Below, piece by piece: positions 42,821 through 53,381 of a stretch of 64,000 bases of DNA. Under the pieces are notes generated by a model, which worked only from the letters and a program-made list of their open reading frames with translations, ran no database searches and was not told where the DNA came from. The position numbers and the translations under genes are program-made. How positions within the stretch are numbered: the stretch's first letter is position 1; the number at the start of each line of letters is the position of its first letter. This stretch comes from Cenococcum geophilum 1.58 (Eukaryota > Ascomycota > Dothideomycetes > Gloniales > Gloniaceae), in the NCBI GenBank assembly GCA_001692895.1, contig KV748235.1:372001-436000 (forward strand). Reading direction: 5' to 3'.

Positions 42821-45052
42821 CTATCCAGTGCACCTTTCCCACGGGTCAATATATGGCAAGCCCATTCCCTCAAAGACTTTTCGCTCTGCCTCCTCCGCTG
42901 TTCCAGTTACCCCCACCGGCCCTTCAAGCTCCACTACTTGCCCCGTGCTCCTGTCTCTAACCCCACTACTATCAAACTTCCACCCCTTGACATGCTTCGC
43001 GTAGCGCCGTAAATCTCGCTGAAAGGTTGTACCGCCACTCCACCCAGCGACGGCGCAGCCAACTGTACGCCAAGGTGAGACAATAATATCCACCCTACGG
43101 TGAATGTTCGGATTCTTTGCTTTCGAATTAGCTGCCAAATCCGCCTCTCGAGTGGGCCAGTGCAGGTCCTGCCAAACCACAAGCGCCTTGTCAAGCGTGT
43201 CGAAACCATAGCTTGCATGACCAGAAGACCGGAAGGGCAGAGTAGCTTGGCCACGGTGGGTACCGTGAAGGCTCAGTAGCAGCGTGTGCGTGATCCAACC
43301 CTCGTCTTCGAGTGACGCGACTACGTCGGTGACGAGGTTACCGGTTTGTGGGAGGGAAGGATGCGACAGGATAATGTCGACATCTCCCGAGGCACTTTTG
43401 CCGCGGCGGTAGCCGCCGACTATTGTAACAGAGATGTTTGAGTCACGGACACGAATTGCGTGGGTGTGGATGATAGAGGCTATGGACTCGACTTCAGAAC
43501 GGGGAATTTTTTCTAGAAACTCGGCGCAGTATTTTACTCCAATCTGTTGAACTCGTGAAAGGGTGGACCAGCCATGTTCAACAATGTCGTCAAGGTCCCG
43601 CCAATGATTTGAAAAGTAAAACTCGCGCGCTGTGGAGGCGCCGACGCCCCAGATGTCGTAGAATAGGCGAAGAACTTTCATTACCTCGTCATTTTCGGCA
43701 TCCTCAGCTACTTTAATAGTGCCAGTATTCTTCCATTCGATCCAAAGGTTTGCGATCTTCACGTCACACCCAGGAAGCCAAAGGATCTCACGCGGATTAG
43801 TGATGAGATAAGGGTATGCTGCCAATGCTGCAATGCTAGTTGAGTAAGCTCGCACGCCAATCTCATCGTCCATAAGGAGGCGTGCTTTTCTGATTTTCTT
43901 CAGTTGTTCGATGAAAGGGTCGTTGGGTGGATCGGCAGGCGTTGAACGTTGACAAGCATACTTTAAGCTAGCCTTGACCCAATCCGGGGGCTCTGGGATG
44001 TCGCTGCCTTCACTTTCGTAGTCACTTGCCGTCTGCTGCAATAGATTCGCCACTTGAGACGAGGAATGCCCTTGTTTCTGGCTCTGGGATGCGAACGTTC
44101 TGTTATCAAAACGACGCGGCCCATGACCGGTTGATTTGTAAGGCCGCTGACCTGATTTTCGGGCAGGAGCTACCAAGTGATCTGCTTTAGCTCTTTCTAG
44201 AATACTTTGAGCCGGTTGTGGTCGTTCCACCACGACTTTTCGAGAAGATGATATGATTTTATGTGTTGATTGTGAAGCTAGTGATGCGGTTGGAAGCTGA
44301 GAAGTGACAACAGTAGCTGTTCGATCGACAGGCCTTCCTTTGTATACAACGTATTCCCCTAAAGGAAGAAATTTCCCAGCTTCATTAGAATCGTCGAGCC
44401 AGTCAAGCTTGACGACCTTGATAGCATCCACGAAATTCTCTCCTTCGAAAGGAACACTTGGCAATTTGGGGTTTTGGTCGAGATCAGGGACTAGGATTGG
44501 CGAAATATGCCTTATTTTATTATTAACAGACAGCCCAAAGGAATTATCTTCAGTCTCTGCCTTAGTCGTAGACTCTTCGTTGCGTAGTTTAAGAGTCTTG
44601 CTGCGTGATGCAGATGTAGTCTCGACGAGTCGCTTCTTGTGGGCTGGCTCAAGGTCTTCATTTACCTGTGGGTGTGACACCAGCGATGAATATACAAGCT
44701 CTTCTGTCCAAACACGATGACTTCGAAGTTCGAATGCTGCTCTACGTTTCGTCCCAACTTTCCCAATGAAGAGTTTTGCTTCAGATGCGTCGAATGTCAG
44801 AGGGGCGTTTTGCTCCATCAACCGTTCCTCTACATCGTGTAGCTCATCTCCCTTGAAATGAGCCGGTAAAACAAATACTGGTGGTAAGACACTTAGATCA
44901 AGGGAACCGGAAGGTATCCCTTCCGGAGGCGGCGAACTACCCATAAGGGTCTGAGATGAGGGGGGACTGCTGGAACACATGATTGCCAATGTCCCACGGT
45001 GATGGGTAACAGCACTGGCGGGAAGCAAGGGAAAGCGTGTGGTGGTATCCAA
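42821..45052 (-). CDS. pol4: Family-X DNA polymerase (Pol4 / Pol mu-lambda type)
   Basis: A nuclear gap-filling polymerase expected to act in end joining and base-excision repair. It is an uninterrupted frame of 743 residues. The N-terminal part (about 55-125, 'PVFVLPAHFKGDE...VWTEELV') looks like a BRCT module. A Ser/Lys-rich linker follows. Residues about 370-500 match the 8-kDa/fingers helix-hairpin-helix parts ('YDIWGVGASTAREFY'). The palm has 'GGYRRGKSASGDVDIIL' with metal-binding Asp557 and Asp559, and the third Asp655 in 'RRVDIIVSPW'. Next comes 'AGWSGGTTFQRDLRRYA' (Gly670-Trp671), a Gly-Trp pair like that of Pol mu and TdT rather than the Tyr-Phe of Pol beta/lambda. All three catalytic Asp are present. 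The start may be Met25 instead of Met1. It is convergent with the coiled-coil gene. Confidence 0.9.
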   Translation of the reverse strand: MDTTTRFPLLPASAVTHHRGTLAIMCSSSPPSSQTLMGSSPPPEGIPSGSLDLSVLPPVFVLPAHFKGDELHDVEERLMEQNAPLTFDASEAKLFIGKVGTKRRAAFELRSHRVWTEELVYSSLVSHPQVNEDLEPAHKKRLVETTSASRSKTLKLRNEESTTKAETEDNSFGLSVNNKIRHISPILVPDLDQNPKLPSVPFEGENFVDAIKVVKLDWLDDSNEAGKFLPLGEYVVYKGRPVDRTATVVTSQLPTASLASQSTHKIISSSRKVVVERPQPAQSILERAKADHLVAPARKSGQRPYKSTGHGPRRFDNRTFASQSQKQGHSSSQVANLLQQTASDYESEGSDIPEPPDWVKASLKYACQRSTPADPPNDPFIEQLKKIRKARLLMDDEIGVRAYSTSIAALAAYPYLITNPREILWLPGCDVKIANLWIEWKNTGTIKVAEDAENDEVMKVLRLFYDIWGVGASTAREFYFSNHWRDLDDIVEHGWSTLSRVQQIGVKYCAEFLEKIPRSEVESIASIIHTHAIRVRDSNISVTIVGGYRRGKSASGDVDIILSHPSLPQTGNLVTDVVASLEDEGWITHTLLLSLHGTHRGQATLPFRSSGHASYGFDTLDKALVVWQDLHWPTREADLAANSKAKNPNIHRRVDIIVSPWRTVGCAVAGWSGGTTFQRDLRRYAKHVKGWKFDSSGVRDRSTGQVVELEGPVGVTGTAEEAERKVFEGMGLPYIDPWERCTG

Positions 45053-46282
45053 AAAGCGACACTTTCAAGCTGAGAGGTCCATAATTCTTACAATAAGTAA
45101 CATGATAGCTGTTCATCGTAACTAAAAATAGGAAAAACTGCGCGGAGAATCACAATTAAAAAGAAAGATGTTGAGTAGGGTATTAAGCTGAGGAGAGTAT
45201 AGGATGTGGTTGCGGTCATCAATACGAGCTCAGCGTAATGTCTTGGCATGCTTAGTCAAATAACACGAATCTCATGACAGCTTTGGACTCTTGATGATAG
45301 CTCAAGGATAGTTTCCAATGGACACACGTATGATTTAACCCTGTATTCTCCTCTTGAACTCTTACACAATCATATCTAAGATGCTTCTTGCCTGGCAGAG
45401 CCTTAACAGATCACGCTCATTTTATTTGTACCTTTAAGTTCCACCCAGTTCTCAACTACTTATCCATAATGGTGTCTTTCCATATTATCAGCACTCATGT
45501 TATAAAGGCGTTGCACAGTGGTAACGAGAGCTTAAGGATAAGCTCTAGCAGATACTTCGGAAGGCAAGGCCAAACAAGGTACGTTTGCATTTCGAGTAAA
45601 CAATAATTTGTACTACTTTCGTCCCCTATCGAGCTTAAANCATGCGACTTTTTGTCTGCGACTGTCATTTGATTTGTATACGAGAAATGGCGGCTTCTTC
45701 CATTGTACTCAGCTTGCACGTTCTCCCTTGCATTTCCTAATTCTTCCCAACCTCCTTACGCGCAACGCGTCAAGCGAACCTAGAAAGGGGGATTTCTGAG
45801 AACAAGGTGCTTGGAAATAGGCAAAAAAAAGCAGATGATCGATAGTTCTATCCCTTTCTGATCAGTTAACTCCATTAGCTTTAGGGCCTAGAGGGCTAAA
45901 TGCACGGGAAACGTGACCTCGCCGGGCGCCACTTATCTTTCCTTACTGCCAATTCCTTATTTAACACGCTTTGGTGTTATTTCTCCAAGATGATGGCTAA
46001 GATAGAAAATATAAGGGAGGCCGACTCGCCATATTATTTTGTCGAATAGCTGCGGAGTCTCTTCTAAAATAAAGTTGCTGGTTCCTTTATCCAGACTGGA
46101 CAATTCTCTCGTTCCCCCCTTCCATTTCTCCTTATGGTGTTTGAATCTCTTAAGAAGATTCTAAAATCCACCGAAGGTATTCTTAAAAGCCTCAGACACC
46201 ATCGCACGCGTCCACTGTCTCAGGTAGAATTTTTAACCCTATAAGACAGCTACGTGCTCTTCTCCGACATCGCTGCATAGAA
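45053..46282. other. 1.2-kb intergenic region
   Basis: The region lies between the divergently transcribed polymerase gene and the small secreted-protein gene. It has one ambiguous base (N at 45640). Open frames across 45388-45800 are short, overlap on both strands and show no domain; I do not call them. Confidence 0.5.
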
Positions 46283-46903
46283 ATGGGCTGCTCTAGTGCT
46301 TATATCATCTTGTTTGTTGTTCTTTTTACTTTCCTGGTTGATGTAGCTGCTGCTCCTATTTCACCTTCAGCGGCGGACACAGAGCGTATTGCAGAACGAA
46401 TGAGAGCCGAAGGGCTATCCGAAGTGCGATATCCCTTTCTTTACTTTGAAATATTCAAGTTGCCGTAAATGACTTCTGAGCCCCTTGTGTCTCTAGCGCT
46501 TTAAAGGACGGAACTGCCGCTTCCTTGCACAACTGTTACAACAAACACTAAACAAATCTAGCGCGACATAACAAACCGCCTCACTTCCGGTATTCCCTCT
46601 TCAGATCAACCATCCTCTCTTCTCTCCACCGCCGTCAAGGCCCAAGCCTTTCTGATCCCACCTATTTACCGCCACTCCCAGCAAGAGAAACGCGACACCT
46701 CGGGGGACATCCCTCCAGGGTCGCTCGAGGCACCCGAACTGCTTCCGCGATCGCCTGCACCAGATACGACAATCGACGCTATTGAGGAAATCATCAACTC
46801 GGTTCTCAGTCGCTCTAGGAGTGCTGAGCGTCGGCAGTTAGCGTATGAAGGGATGGAAGGGGCTGTGAGAAGGCCACAGGGGAGTCGGTATTGGGGCGGT
46901 TAA
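46283..46903 (+). CDS. Putative small secreted protein, about 160 aa
   Basis: Exon 1 (46283-46423) starts with a clear signal peptide: 'SSAYIILFVVLFTFLVDVAAA' with likely cleavage after AAA near residue 23. The proposed exon 2 (46562-46903) continues the frame to TAA. The intron (46424-46561, 138 bp) has a GTGCGA donor, which is weak, and an ACTAAAC branch-like site before CTAG. The mature part is Pro/Ser-rich, with a dibasic 'QEKRDT' site that Kex2 could cut, and a C-terminal helix ('IDAIEEIINSVLSRSRSAERR'). It has no Cys, unlike typical effectors. The exon pairing is inferred; without splicing, exon 1 would end at TAA 46466-46468 after 61 residues. The family is unknown. Confidence 0.5.
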
Positions 46904-47218
46904 CTGCTTTCGGCTTCGAGTCGAAATGAGATGGGTAGATATTATATTCACAGATTAGGAGCATTCATTAGATTGCCAGAACAACAATCAACCTAAAGTC
47001 GCTTTGGATACAATAGAATTCCCTTGATTAGGATAGTTATCATGCGCCTTCAGACTTTCCCCGGCTTAGCCTAATCTCAAACGCCCGCTTTGTCCCCTTC
47101 CCTCACTGGTTCCCCAGCGAGATAGAACGCCTAACGCCAAATCGCAAGGACGATACAAAATAGCAAGTGGCAGTCTCTTGCAGCAAACTGCATGTTATGA
47201 ATATGAACAAGCCAAATA
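46904..47218. other. Convergent spacer
   Basis: 315 bp between the secreted-protein gene and the stop codon of atg3. No supported feature. Confidence 0.5.
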
Positions 47219-48469
47219 TTAAACGCCCATCGTAAAATCGTGCTCGATGCCAGGCGTAACGCTATTAACATGAGCAAATTAGTCTCGACTCCTCGCTTTT
47301 TAGTTTTAGTGGATAGCAAAACATACCTTGCTATGAACTTCAGGAATACTACTAGATACTGGTCGACCCTGATGGCGACTTCTTCCTCTTCGGGGCCATC
47401 CTCAAGCACCTCCCACTCGTCCGCTGTCCTGTCCTTGCCGCTCTCTTCTCGCTCTTGCTGCTCTGCCCGCTCCGTTAACTTGAGCAGCTTCGTATCATCT
47501 ACTAGTCCTTCCATTCCACTATCCACCTTTCCGATGTCCTTCCCCGCTTTCAGTTTAGCTAGACGTAGTTTGAGTGCAGCGTCGGCACGATCAAGCAGAA
47601 TTTTCATGACGGAAGCGTGCTTGCAAGGGTGCACGGAGGCCGTCTTGATGGAATGGTCGAAGAAAGGGAAGTCTTCGATTGTAACGGTCTTGTCTTTGTA
47701 GTCGCCGACAATGTCTTCCATCATTGCTTGTGGCTTAAGAGGTTCTGACGATGACCCATATCCGGAGAGGTATAGACGGGGTGTGCGGTAGTGGGCAGAG
47801 TAGGTTATGTAGAGCGTGTATGTTCGGAGGGGTCTGGATAGATATTTAGCGTATAGAGCAGAAATAGTATGAGACCGTAAGCTCGGCATGAGGCCAGGGT
47901 AGATGTTCGTGTCAACAGTGGGGAGAAAAGACTTGAACATACGCTGAGGTGCTAGTACCAGCTTTAGGGTCCCTAATAATGGCCTCCTCATCATCCTCCT
48001 CGTCTTCCATATCAGGGATCTCCTCTTCCTCTGCTCCGGCATCTCCAAGATTTCCGCTCTCATCTACAGTCCGGACATCTCGCACTCTTGCCTCCTGGCT
48101 AGCTGCCATGCCCCCGGTCCTTAGCCAGCCATCGTCTTCTGGCTCACCCTCGCCCGCAGCGAAGCCGTCCCGTACGAGCGTCTCATCCTGGCCGGCGTCG
48201 CCAGCAAAGTTCTCATCGAGCCTTCGATGGCAGGGCACACCTCGTGTGACGAGGAACTGCTTTCCCTCAGGCAGATATGGTACGCGTTTCGATGGACTTG
48301 AAGCGTCGGCCCAAGACCATGAGGGGAACTTGAAAACGAGGAAGTCGCCCGCAAGGACAAACTCTTCGGGCGTAATCTGCCCAGTGTTTCGGAAGGTCGA
48401 TGTGTGTGATATTTGGGCGGTACGTTCACGAAATGTGTCGATATAGGAACGTACGAAGTTATAGGCCAT
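47219..48469 (-). CDS. atg3: Autophagy E2-like enzyme Atg3
   Basis: Atg3 transfers Atg8 to phosphatidylethanolamine during autophagosome formation in the cytosol. Three exons (48469-47943, 47833-47327, 47261-47219) give 358 residues, normal for fungi. The N-terminus has the family signature '[20 protein letters not shown]' and 'PSWSWADA', with '[16 protein letters not shown]'. An acidic flexible region (about 140-170) follows. The E2 core has '[20 protein letters not shown]', '[15 protein letters not shown]' and the catalytic '[10 protein letters not shown]' with Cys246. The last exon encodes '[14 protein letters not shown]', the conserved C-terminus, and this fixes the final intron (GTATGT...TAATAG, 65 bp). 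The first intron (109 bp) also has a GTATGT donor and joins codons to '[10 protein letters not shown]'. The gene is intact. Confidence 0.95.
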
Positions 48470-48821
48470 TTCAAAAACTTGTTGTAAGGTGGACGGTAGA
48501 GAATGGTTGTGATGATGAGAGGAGGGGGAGGGGCGGTGGGGGTTTCAAAGCTGCCTGTATCTAGTGAGAGTAGGGCTCGGAAGAATAATTATTCCGATGA
48601 TTTCAGGGTCCGCTGTCCGGCTATTGAGGTCATCTGCGATGGCGTCGTGGGCCACGAGGATATTCAGGAACAAGCTGGAAGTTGGTGTGATGATGTCTTA
48701 AGACAGCCCTGTTACCTTGTGAGAACACGATCATACATCAAGCCCAGCGTCTGACTCAGACCTTCTCATACATTTTGTTGACTTTCAAGACCATAGACGC
48801 TGCCTGGGTACCTAAGAAACG
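48470..48821. promoter_or_regulatory. Shared divergent upstream region of atg3 and the dioxygenase gene
   Basis: 352 bp separate the two start codons, so both promoters must lie here or overlap. A purine-rich run (about 48515-48545) is visible. No specific regulator site is recognised. Confidence 0.5.
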
Positions 48822-50142
48822 ATGGACGGCGAGATGCAAAGTGGAGAATCATCTTCGCTCCCTATACTCGATTTATCCTATGCAGACAATTCTTCTAAAC
48901 GTCCTGCTCTACTTGAAGAGCTTCACAATGCTCTTTTCAACGTCGGATTTCTCTACATTAAAGACCACGGCGTATCGATGGAAACAATTATGAATCTTGT
49001 TTCAAGGCTTCCAGCTTTATTCAACCAAGGAAATAGTGCCAAAGCTCGTCTTTCAAAATTAAACTCTCCACATTTCTTAGGCTACAGCGGTTTTGCTGAA
49101 GAAATGACGCTTGGAGAGAAAGACCTTCGTGAGCAATTTGATCTTGCCACTGAGCTTCCGGTAATATGGCAAGACCCCACAAATCACAAGAAAATTGGTG
49201 GACCAGGAGATAGAGATTTCACAAAGCTCTATTGGCGTCTCCGCGGCCCTAATCAATGGCCGTGCGAAGACCATGTCCCAGGCTTTAGGAAAGCATATCT
49301 AGAGTTAGCTTTTACTTACCCGCTAACCTGCAACCGGCCACTGATACCTTGAAGATACCATGACGCCCTCCAAGCGCTCTCATATCGCTTCGTACATCTT
49401 GTTGAAGAGGCATTCAGCATTCCAATCGGAACATTCGACGATTTCTTCCTACCGCGTTCTTGTAACATGAAGACTAAAAGTCATCCATATATGCCGCCAC
49501 AGCATCGTATTAAGCTAGTAAAATATCCACCTAGTACAGGCAGCTTTCGGGGTCAAGGCGTTGGTGCCCACAAGGACTCGAGTGGCTGGCTTACCTTTTT
49601 ATACCAAGCAGGCCAGGAAGAGGGTTTGGAGGTTGTAAACGCCAGCGGAGAATGGATACCAGCACCTCCTATTGAAGGTACCTTTGTTGTGAATTTTGGA
49701 AATGCTTTTGAAGCTGCGACAGATGGAGCGGTGAAGGCCACTGTTCACCGTGTAAAGGTATATTAACCAAACTGATTCCTCACAACTTGGCAGCTACTGG
49801 CTGGGCATATGTATTATGATAGATTTGTGTCATTTTTGCAAAGTAAAATACTAATCTACGTAGGCACCTCTATCATCGTCAAAACCTAGATACTCTATTC
49901 CTTTCTTCCAAGGACTTCCACTCGATCTCACCGTCTCAGAAATCCGGCGTTATATTCCGGAATCTGTTCGTAGACTACGGCGAGAGAGCGAGGGGTCGGA
50001 CAGTTATAGTAATATTTCTACATTTCTTGACCCCAGGTGGGATAGCCTTGGAGAGTCCCAGCTCCGGAAGTGGATTCGAAGCCATGAGGATGTAGGACGG
50101 AAGTGGTACGGCGACGAAGTCGTATCATTTTATCTGCAATAG
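48822..50142 (+). CDS. 2-oxoglutarate/Fe(II)-dependent dioxygenase (isopenicillin-N-synthase-like)
   Basis: A non-haem iron oxygenase of the DIOX_N/2OG-FeII_Oxy family; the substrate is unknown. Three exons (48822-49303, 49355-49757, 49864-50142) give 387 residues. The N-terminal part has 'LPILDLSYAD' and 'NVGFLYIKDHGVSMETI'. The jelly-roll core has the iron ligands His233 and Asp235 ('GAHKDSSGWLTFLYQ') and His292 ('ATVHRVK'), and the 2-oxoglutarate Arg304 in 'RYSIPFFQ' (R-x-S). Intron 1 (51 bp, GTTAGC donor, GCTAAC branch) and intron 2 (106 bp, GTATAT donor, ACTAATC branch) restore frame and motifs. The codon after intron 1 completes 'YLEYHDALQALSYRF', typical of the family. All ligand residues are present. 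Its solo position gives no pathway. Confidence 0.9.
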
Positions 50143-50934
50143 AATCTTTTGGACTACTCTGCGTTAATTTATCATATCAGTCACGCCTCGCATAAAACTT
50201 AGACTAGTATAGCTTTTTAAATTTATGAATGGCTCCGGCTCCTGCGGAATTTTGAGAGAGGTTTGCTGGAGAGCTGCTAGTTGAACTGTAGATAATACGG
50301 CCAATTATAGATAGGCATTAACTTTAGAAATATTGACTGGGCAAAGTCCTCAGAGTTGGGCTGCGAATGTTGACTGGATTTCAATAATTACTTGAAGTAA
50401 TCTTGGAGACCGTCAGATATACCAAACAACTGGGCGCTCCAAAATTAAAACCTTCTGGTAATTTATAGCTCTTCCTTCCCCCTGTGAAAGACCTGGTATA
50501 AAATACGATGTATCTAGATGAACACATGGGAATTCAGCTCTCCATAATTGACAAGTTCACTAGCCACTCCTGGGGCTCAAAAATCCTGCCATCTGTCCTT
50601 TACACTTCGAAGATGTGGCCTATTAATTTATCTACTGCGATTATGACATCTGCTTTGCTAGTACGCTTTTAGGTAGTTTGATTTAGTCCGGGCCACCTTT
50701 ATGCCCCAGTAATTAATCTGGAACTCGGGGACGGATATGCGAAGAGCTTGAAGACAGAAAGCATAAGATATGATAGTCATGTATTTATTAGAGTTTATTA
50801 GGTATACAAATGAAGAGCCCACGTCCGGTACGAACAGCTTTGCTTGGATCTCAATTCTCAGCTTTTATATTGTCGCATTTCATCAATTGATCTTCACCTT
50901 TCCGTAATCAATTGGAACTTCAAAAAGAATTACA
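50143..50934. other. Intergenic region, 0.8 kb
   Basis: It contains the 3' region of the dioxygenase gene and the promoter of the secreted-protein gene at 50935. No supported coding feature or repeat. Confidence 0.5.
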
Positions 50935-51726
50935 ATGAAGCTTTCAACCCTCCTAACGCCTGCTATACTGACTGCAGCCGTCTTAGCCTCCTCCGAATCA
51001 GAGTCTGACTCCAGCTCCAGCACCGCATCATCTGCTTCTGAAGAAACCCCCCAGTTGCATCGCCGTACGCGCAGCTATGGTCCCCCAAATCGCCCACAGC
51101 TTACGATAACCTCCGCAAATCGACCACAATCCTCAATGCAGAGCTCTACACACTTGACGAGATGTGTCCTGCTCCTAAAGACTGGGCACCGGAACTAAAG
51201 GTCTTCTACCACCGGTAAGAATACCCTGGATCATGGGAAGGAGTTGGTGATTACAGTAATGAGCGAACGTTGATTAAGGTGGAGAAAGCAGATTTGCCGG
51301 CTGCAGTAAGGGAATGGGTCAAGAACAACGAGAAGCAGAAGCATTTCAGTGTACTTGATGATGTGGTGTTTTTCGCACCAGGTGCCATGTATCCAATTCT
51401 GCCGTTATGGGTTGAAGAGCCTGAGGATGAGGCAAGCTTGGGAGATTGCGAAGGTATGAATCTCGAGGGTATCGAATTACTAACAAGTACTGATTGCTGC
51501 GGCAGGAGTGTTTACGGATCTCGAAAACTACGTTCGTGAGCCGACAGATGAAGGTGTGACTGCCAGCCTAAAACATAAGTCTACAGGCAAAAATAAAATT
51601 GAGATGCAGATCGAGGCGCAGCAGCTGCGTTTGAAGAAAGATACTAGGAGGCGGGACAAATTACGAGTATGGAAGAAGCATCTCTGGATTTCGGCGGGGT
51701 CCTTCTCTAGGGTTTCTCTGTTGTAG
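50935..51726 (+). CDS. Putative secreted protein of unknown family, frame uncertain
   Basis: It starts with a signal peptide ('LSTLLTPAILTAAVLASS') followed by a Ser/Glu-rich stretch. The later parts read well: 'AYDNLRKSTTILNAELYTLD', 'CPAPKDWAPELKVFYHR', 'KHFSVLDDVVFFAPGAMYPI' and 'GVFTDLENYVREPTDEG'. Two introns are well formed: 51215-51256 (GTAAGA...TACAG, 42 bp) and 51454-51505 (GTATGA, ACTAAC, GGCAG). The signal-peptide exon and the next block (from about 51095) are in different frames. Only a 35-bp GT...AG interval (about 51067-51101) would reconcile them, which is shorter than normal. So either there is an unusually small intron, or a frameshift and the gene is dying. The C-terminal part is Lys/Arg-rich. 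I do not recognise the family. Confidence 0.5.
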
Positions 51727-51742
51727 AGATGGCTTGATAAAT

Positions 51743-52864
51743 TCATACACTCTTGGCCTTCTTCCTTTCATCAGCAAGCTTTTCTCTGTTAATTCTTTCA
51801 CTCTTCTCGTGAGATATCGCCGCAGCCATGTTAAAGAGGAATATTATGACGAATGTAATCCCGACAAAGGCCAGAAGAGCTGCAACACTGATTATAGCAA
51901 AGACCACAAAACCGTATGCTGCCTGTTGAAAAGCAAAGTCCCCATTTAATTGCGGTACTGCTACACCCACTTGCATTGCCGAGAGAACGAGGGAGAAAAA
52001 GGCAAACACTATGACCACCCAGCCAAAGTTTCTTTGGAAGAACACTACGTAGCGGTTGTAACCATACAAGTAGCCTCGAACGAAGTGTGTAAACATGAAT
52101 CGTATTCGGTATGTCGTGTTGATTCTTCCAAGGCGGAGTTCACCAAAATGGTAGCGCTTGTTGACCTGATCGAGTGCGTTCACATCAATATTGGATACAA
52201 AATCGGTTACGAAGGTTTTCCACCATGGCCATGTGATATATGATGGTATAAGGTCGAGTTTGTGAGCCAACTTCAAGTCCAGCGGAGAGCAAATAAGCCA
52301 GATATACGACAAAAGAAATCCACACGCTGATTGGTGCAGATCTTTTGATTCGCAGAGATGTGTTTCCCAAAATTCATGGTTCAGAATATAACCCGGAAGT
52401 GGTTTGATAAGGAGTCGAGTTGAAAATTTGAGTAAATGTAGGTCTACTTGTTCGGTATAGAGTACTTCAAAGCCCATCATCTGCTGACGATGCAACGGTC
52501 TCGCACTCAAAGGTCTTCCAGCCATCCACAAAAGGTGGTGGATCCTATTGAGCCGCGAGAGATCGAAGTTTTGCTTTAAGTACGTGTCTATATCATCCTC
52601 CACTAGAAATGCATGATGGTTCTTTCGAGCTATTGTAGGTAATGATTCTAGCGCTCTCCTAAGGGCTGGGGCTTCGGGCTCTGGTCGTGTTTGGAGTTGA
52701 ATCCCGTCAATCTGCACAGTCGGAGTCGTAGTAGTAATTGCATCCTGCAAAGATGCAAGAGAAATGCTGGTTGCGGTAGAAAAGGGAGGTCTTAGCGGCG
52801 GGTCCTGTGTGTTTGTCAGAGGATAAGTTGGAGCATAAACAAGACTAGGTTTGTGCGAGCTCAA
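51743..52864 (-). CDS. Fungal two-TM membrane protein (DUF6601-like)
   Basis: A single exon of 373 residues. The N-terminal half (about 75-290) is a soluble domain rich in aromatic residues: 'FLVEDDIDTYLKQNFDLSRL', 'LLWMAGRPLSARPLHRQ', 'LLIKPLPGYILNHEFWE', 'GELRLGRINTTYRIRFMF'. Two hydrophobic segments follow, about 282-305 ('WVVIVFAFFSLVLSAMQVGV') and about 322-350 ('GFVVFAIISVAALLAFVGIT'). The tail is basic ('KSERINREKLADERKKAK'), probably cytoplasmic. The arrangement fits a fungus-specific family I recall as DUF6601, with no known function. The name is tentative; the topology is visible. Its stop codon lies 16 bp from that of the convergent secreted-protein gene. Confidence 0.75.
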   Translation of the reverse strand: MSSHKPSLVYAPTYPLTNTQDPPLRPPFSTATSISLASLQDAITTTTPTVQIDGIQLQTRPEPEAPALRRALESLPTIARKNHHAFLVEDDIDTYLKQNFDLSRLNRIHHLLWMAGRPLSARPLHRQQMMGFEVLYTEQVDLHLLKFSTRLLIKPLPGYILNHEFWETHLCESKDLHQSACGFLLSYIWLICSPLDLKLAHKLDLIPSYITWPWWKTFVTDFVSNIDVNALDQVNKRYHFGELRLGRINTTYRIRFMFTHFVRGYLYGYNRYVVFFQRNFGWVVIVFAFFSLVLSAMQVGVAVPQLNGDFAFQQAAYGFVVFAIISVAALLAFVGITFVIIFLFNMAAAISHEKSERINREKLADERKKAKSV

Positions 52865-53381
52865 TACATAACCCCAGTTGAAGACATACCTTGTTTTCCG
52901 CCATCTCTCTACTCTTCAAGAGGCATACAGGGCAGTGTTAGGCCAGTTGAAGAAGTAGAGGGAAGAAAACAAGTGTTTCTGAACAAGGTAAGCTGGAAGT
53001 CACATTAGGGGCCAGGCACATTGCCAAGACGGGAGCTAGGCCAACTCTGACAATCGTTGCGGGGGCCCGGAGGAGTGTCACATGTCAATCCCGTGGGGTA
53101 AAAACCGAGCGCGAGTAGTGGTTGAGAGTTTACTCAGTTCATAACGAGTTGGTTGGGGTTCGGAGCATGGGAGTTTTAACAGCAATATGGCTGGGAACTG
53201 GAGGAACCCCCCCTCAATTACGAAGGCATGTCACACAAGCTTCGTAGAGTTCTGTGCTCATGAAATATAGAAATGGCCAATTTCTGCGTTGCGTCTCCCC
53301 TTTGGCCCACCATCTAATCTATTTCCTGAATTCTGTGCTATCCAAAGAACATTCCTGCATGTAATCCATCTGCAGTTAAGC
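52865..53381. other. Spacer between two minus-strand genes
   Basis: 517 bp upstream of the membrane-protein gene and downstream of the BAR-SH3 gene. No supported feature. Confidence 0.5.

Noticed and set aside
44304-44720. 138-codon plus-strand frame
   Set aside because: Antisense shadow of the Pol4-type polymerase.
47949-48446. Long plus-strand serine-rich frame opposite atg3 exon 1
   Set aside because: Antisense shadow of a GC-rich conserved exon; the minus strand carries the Atg3 signature.
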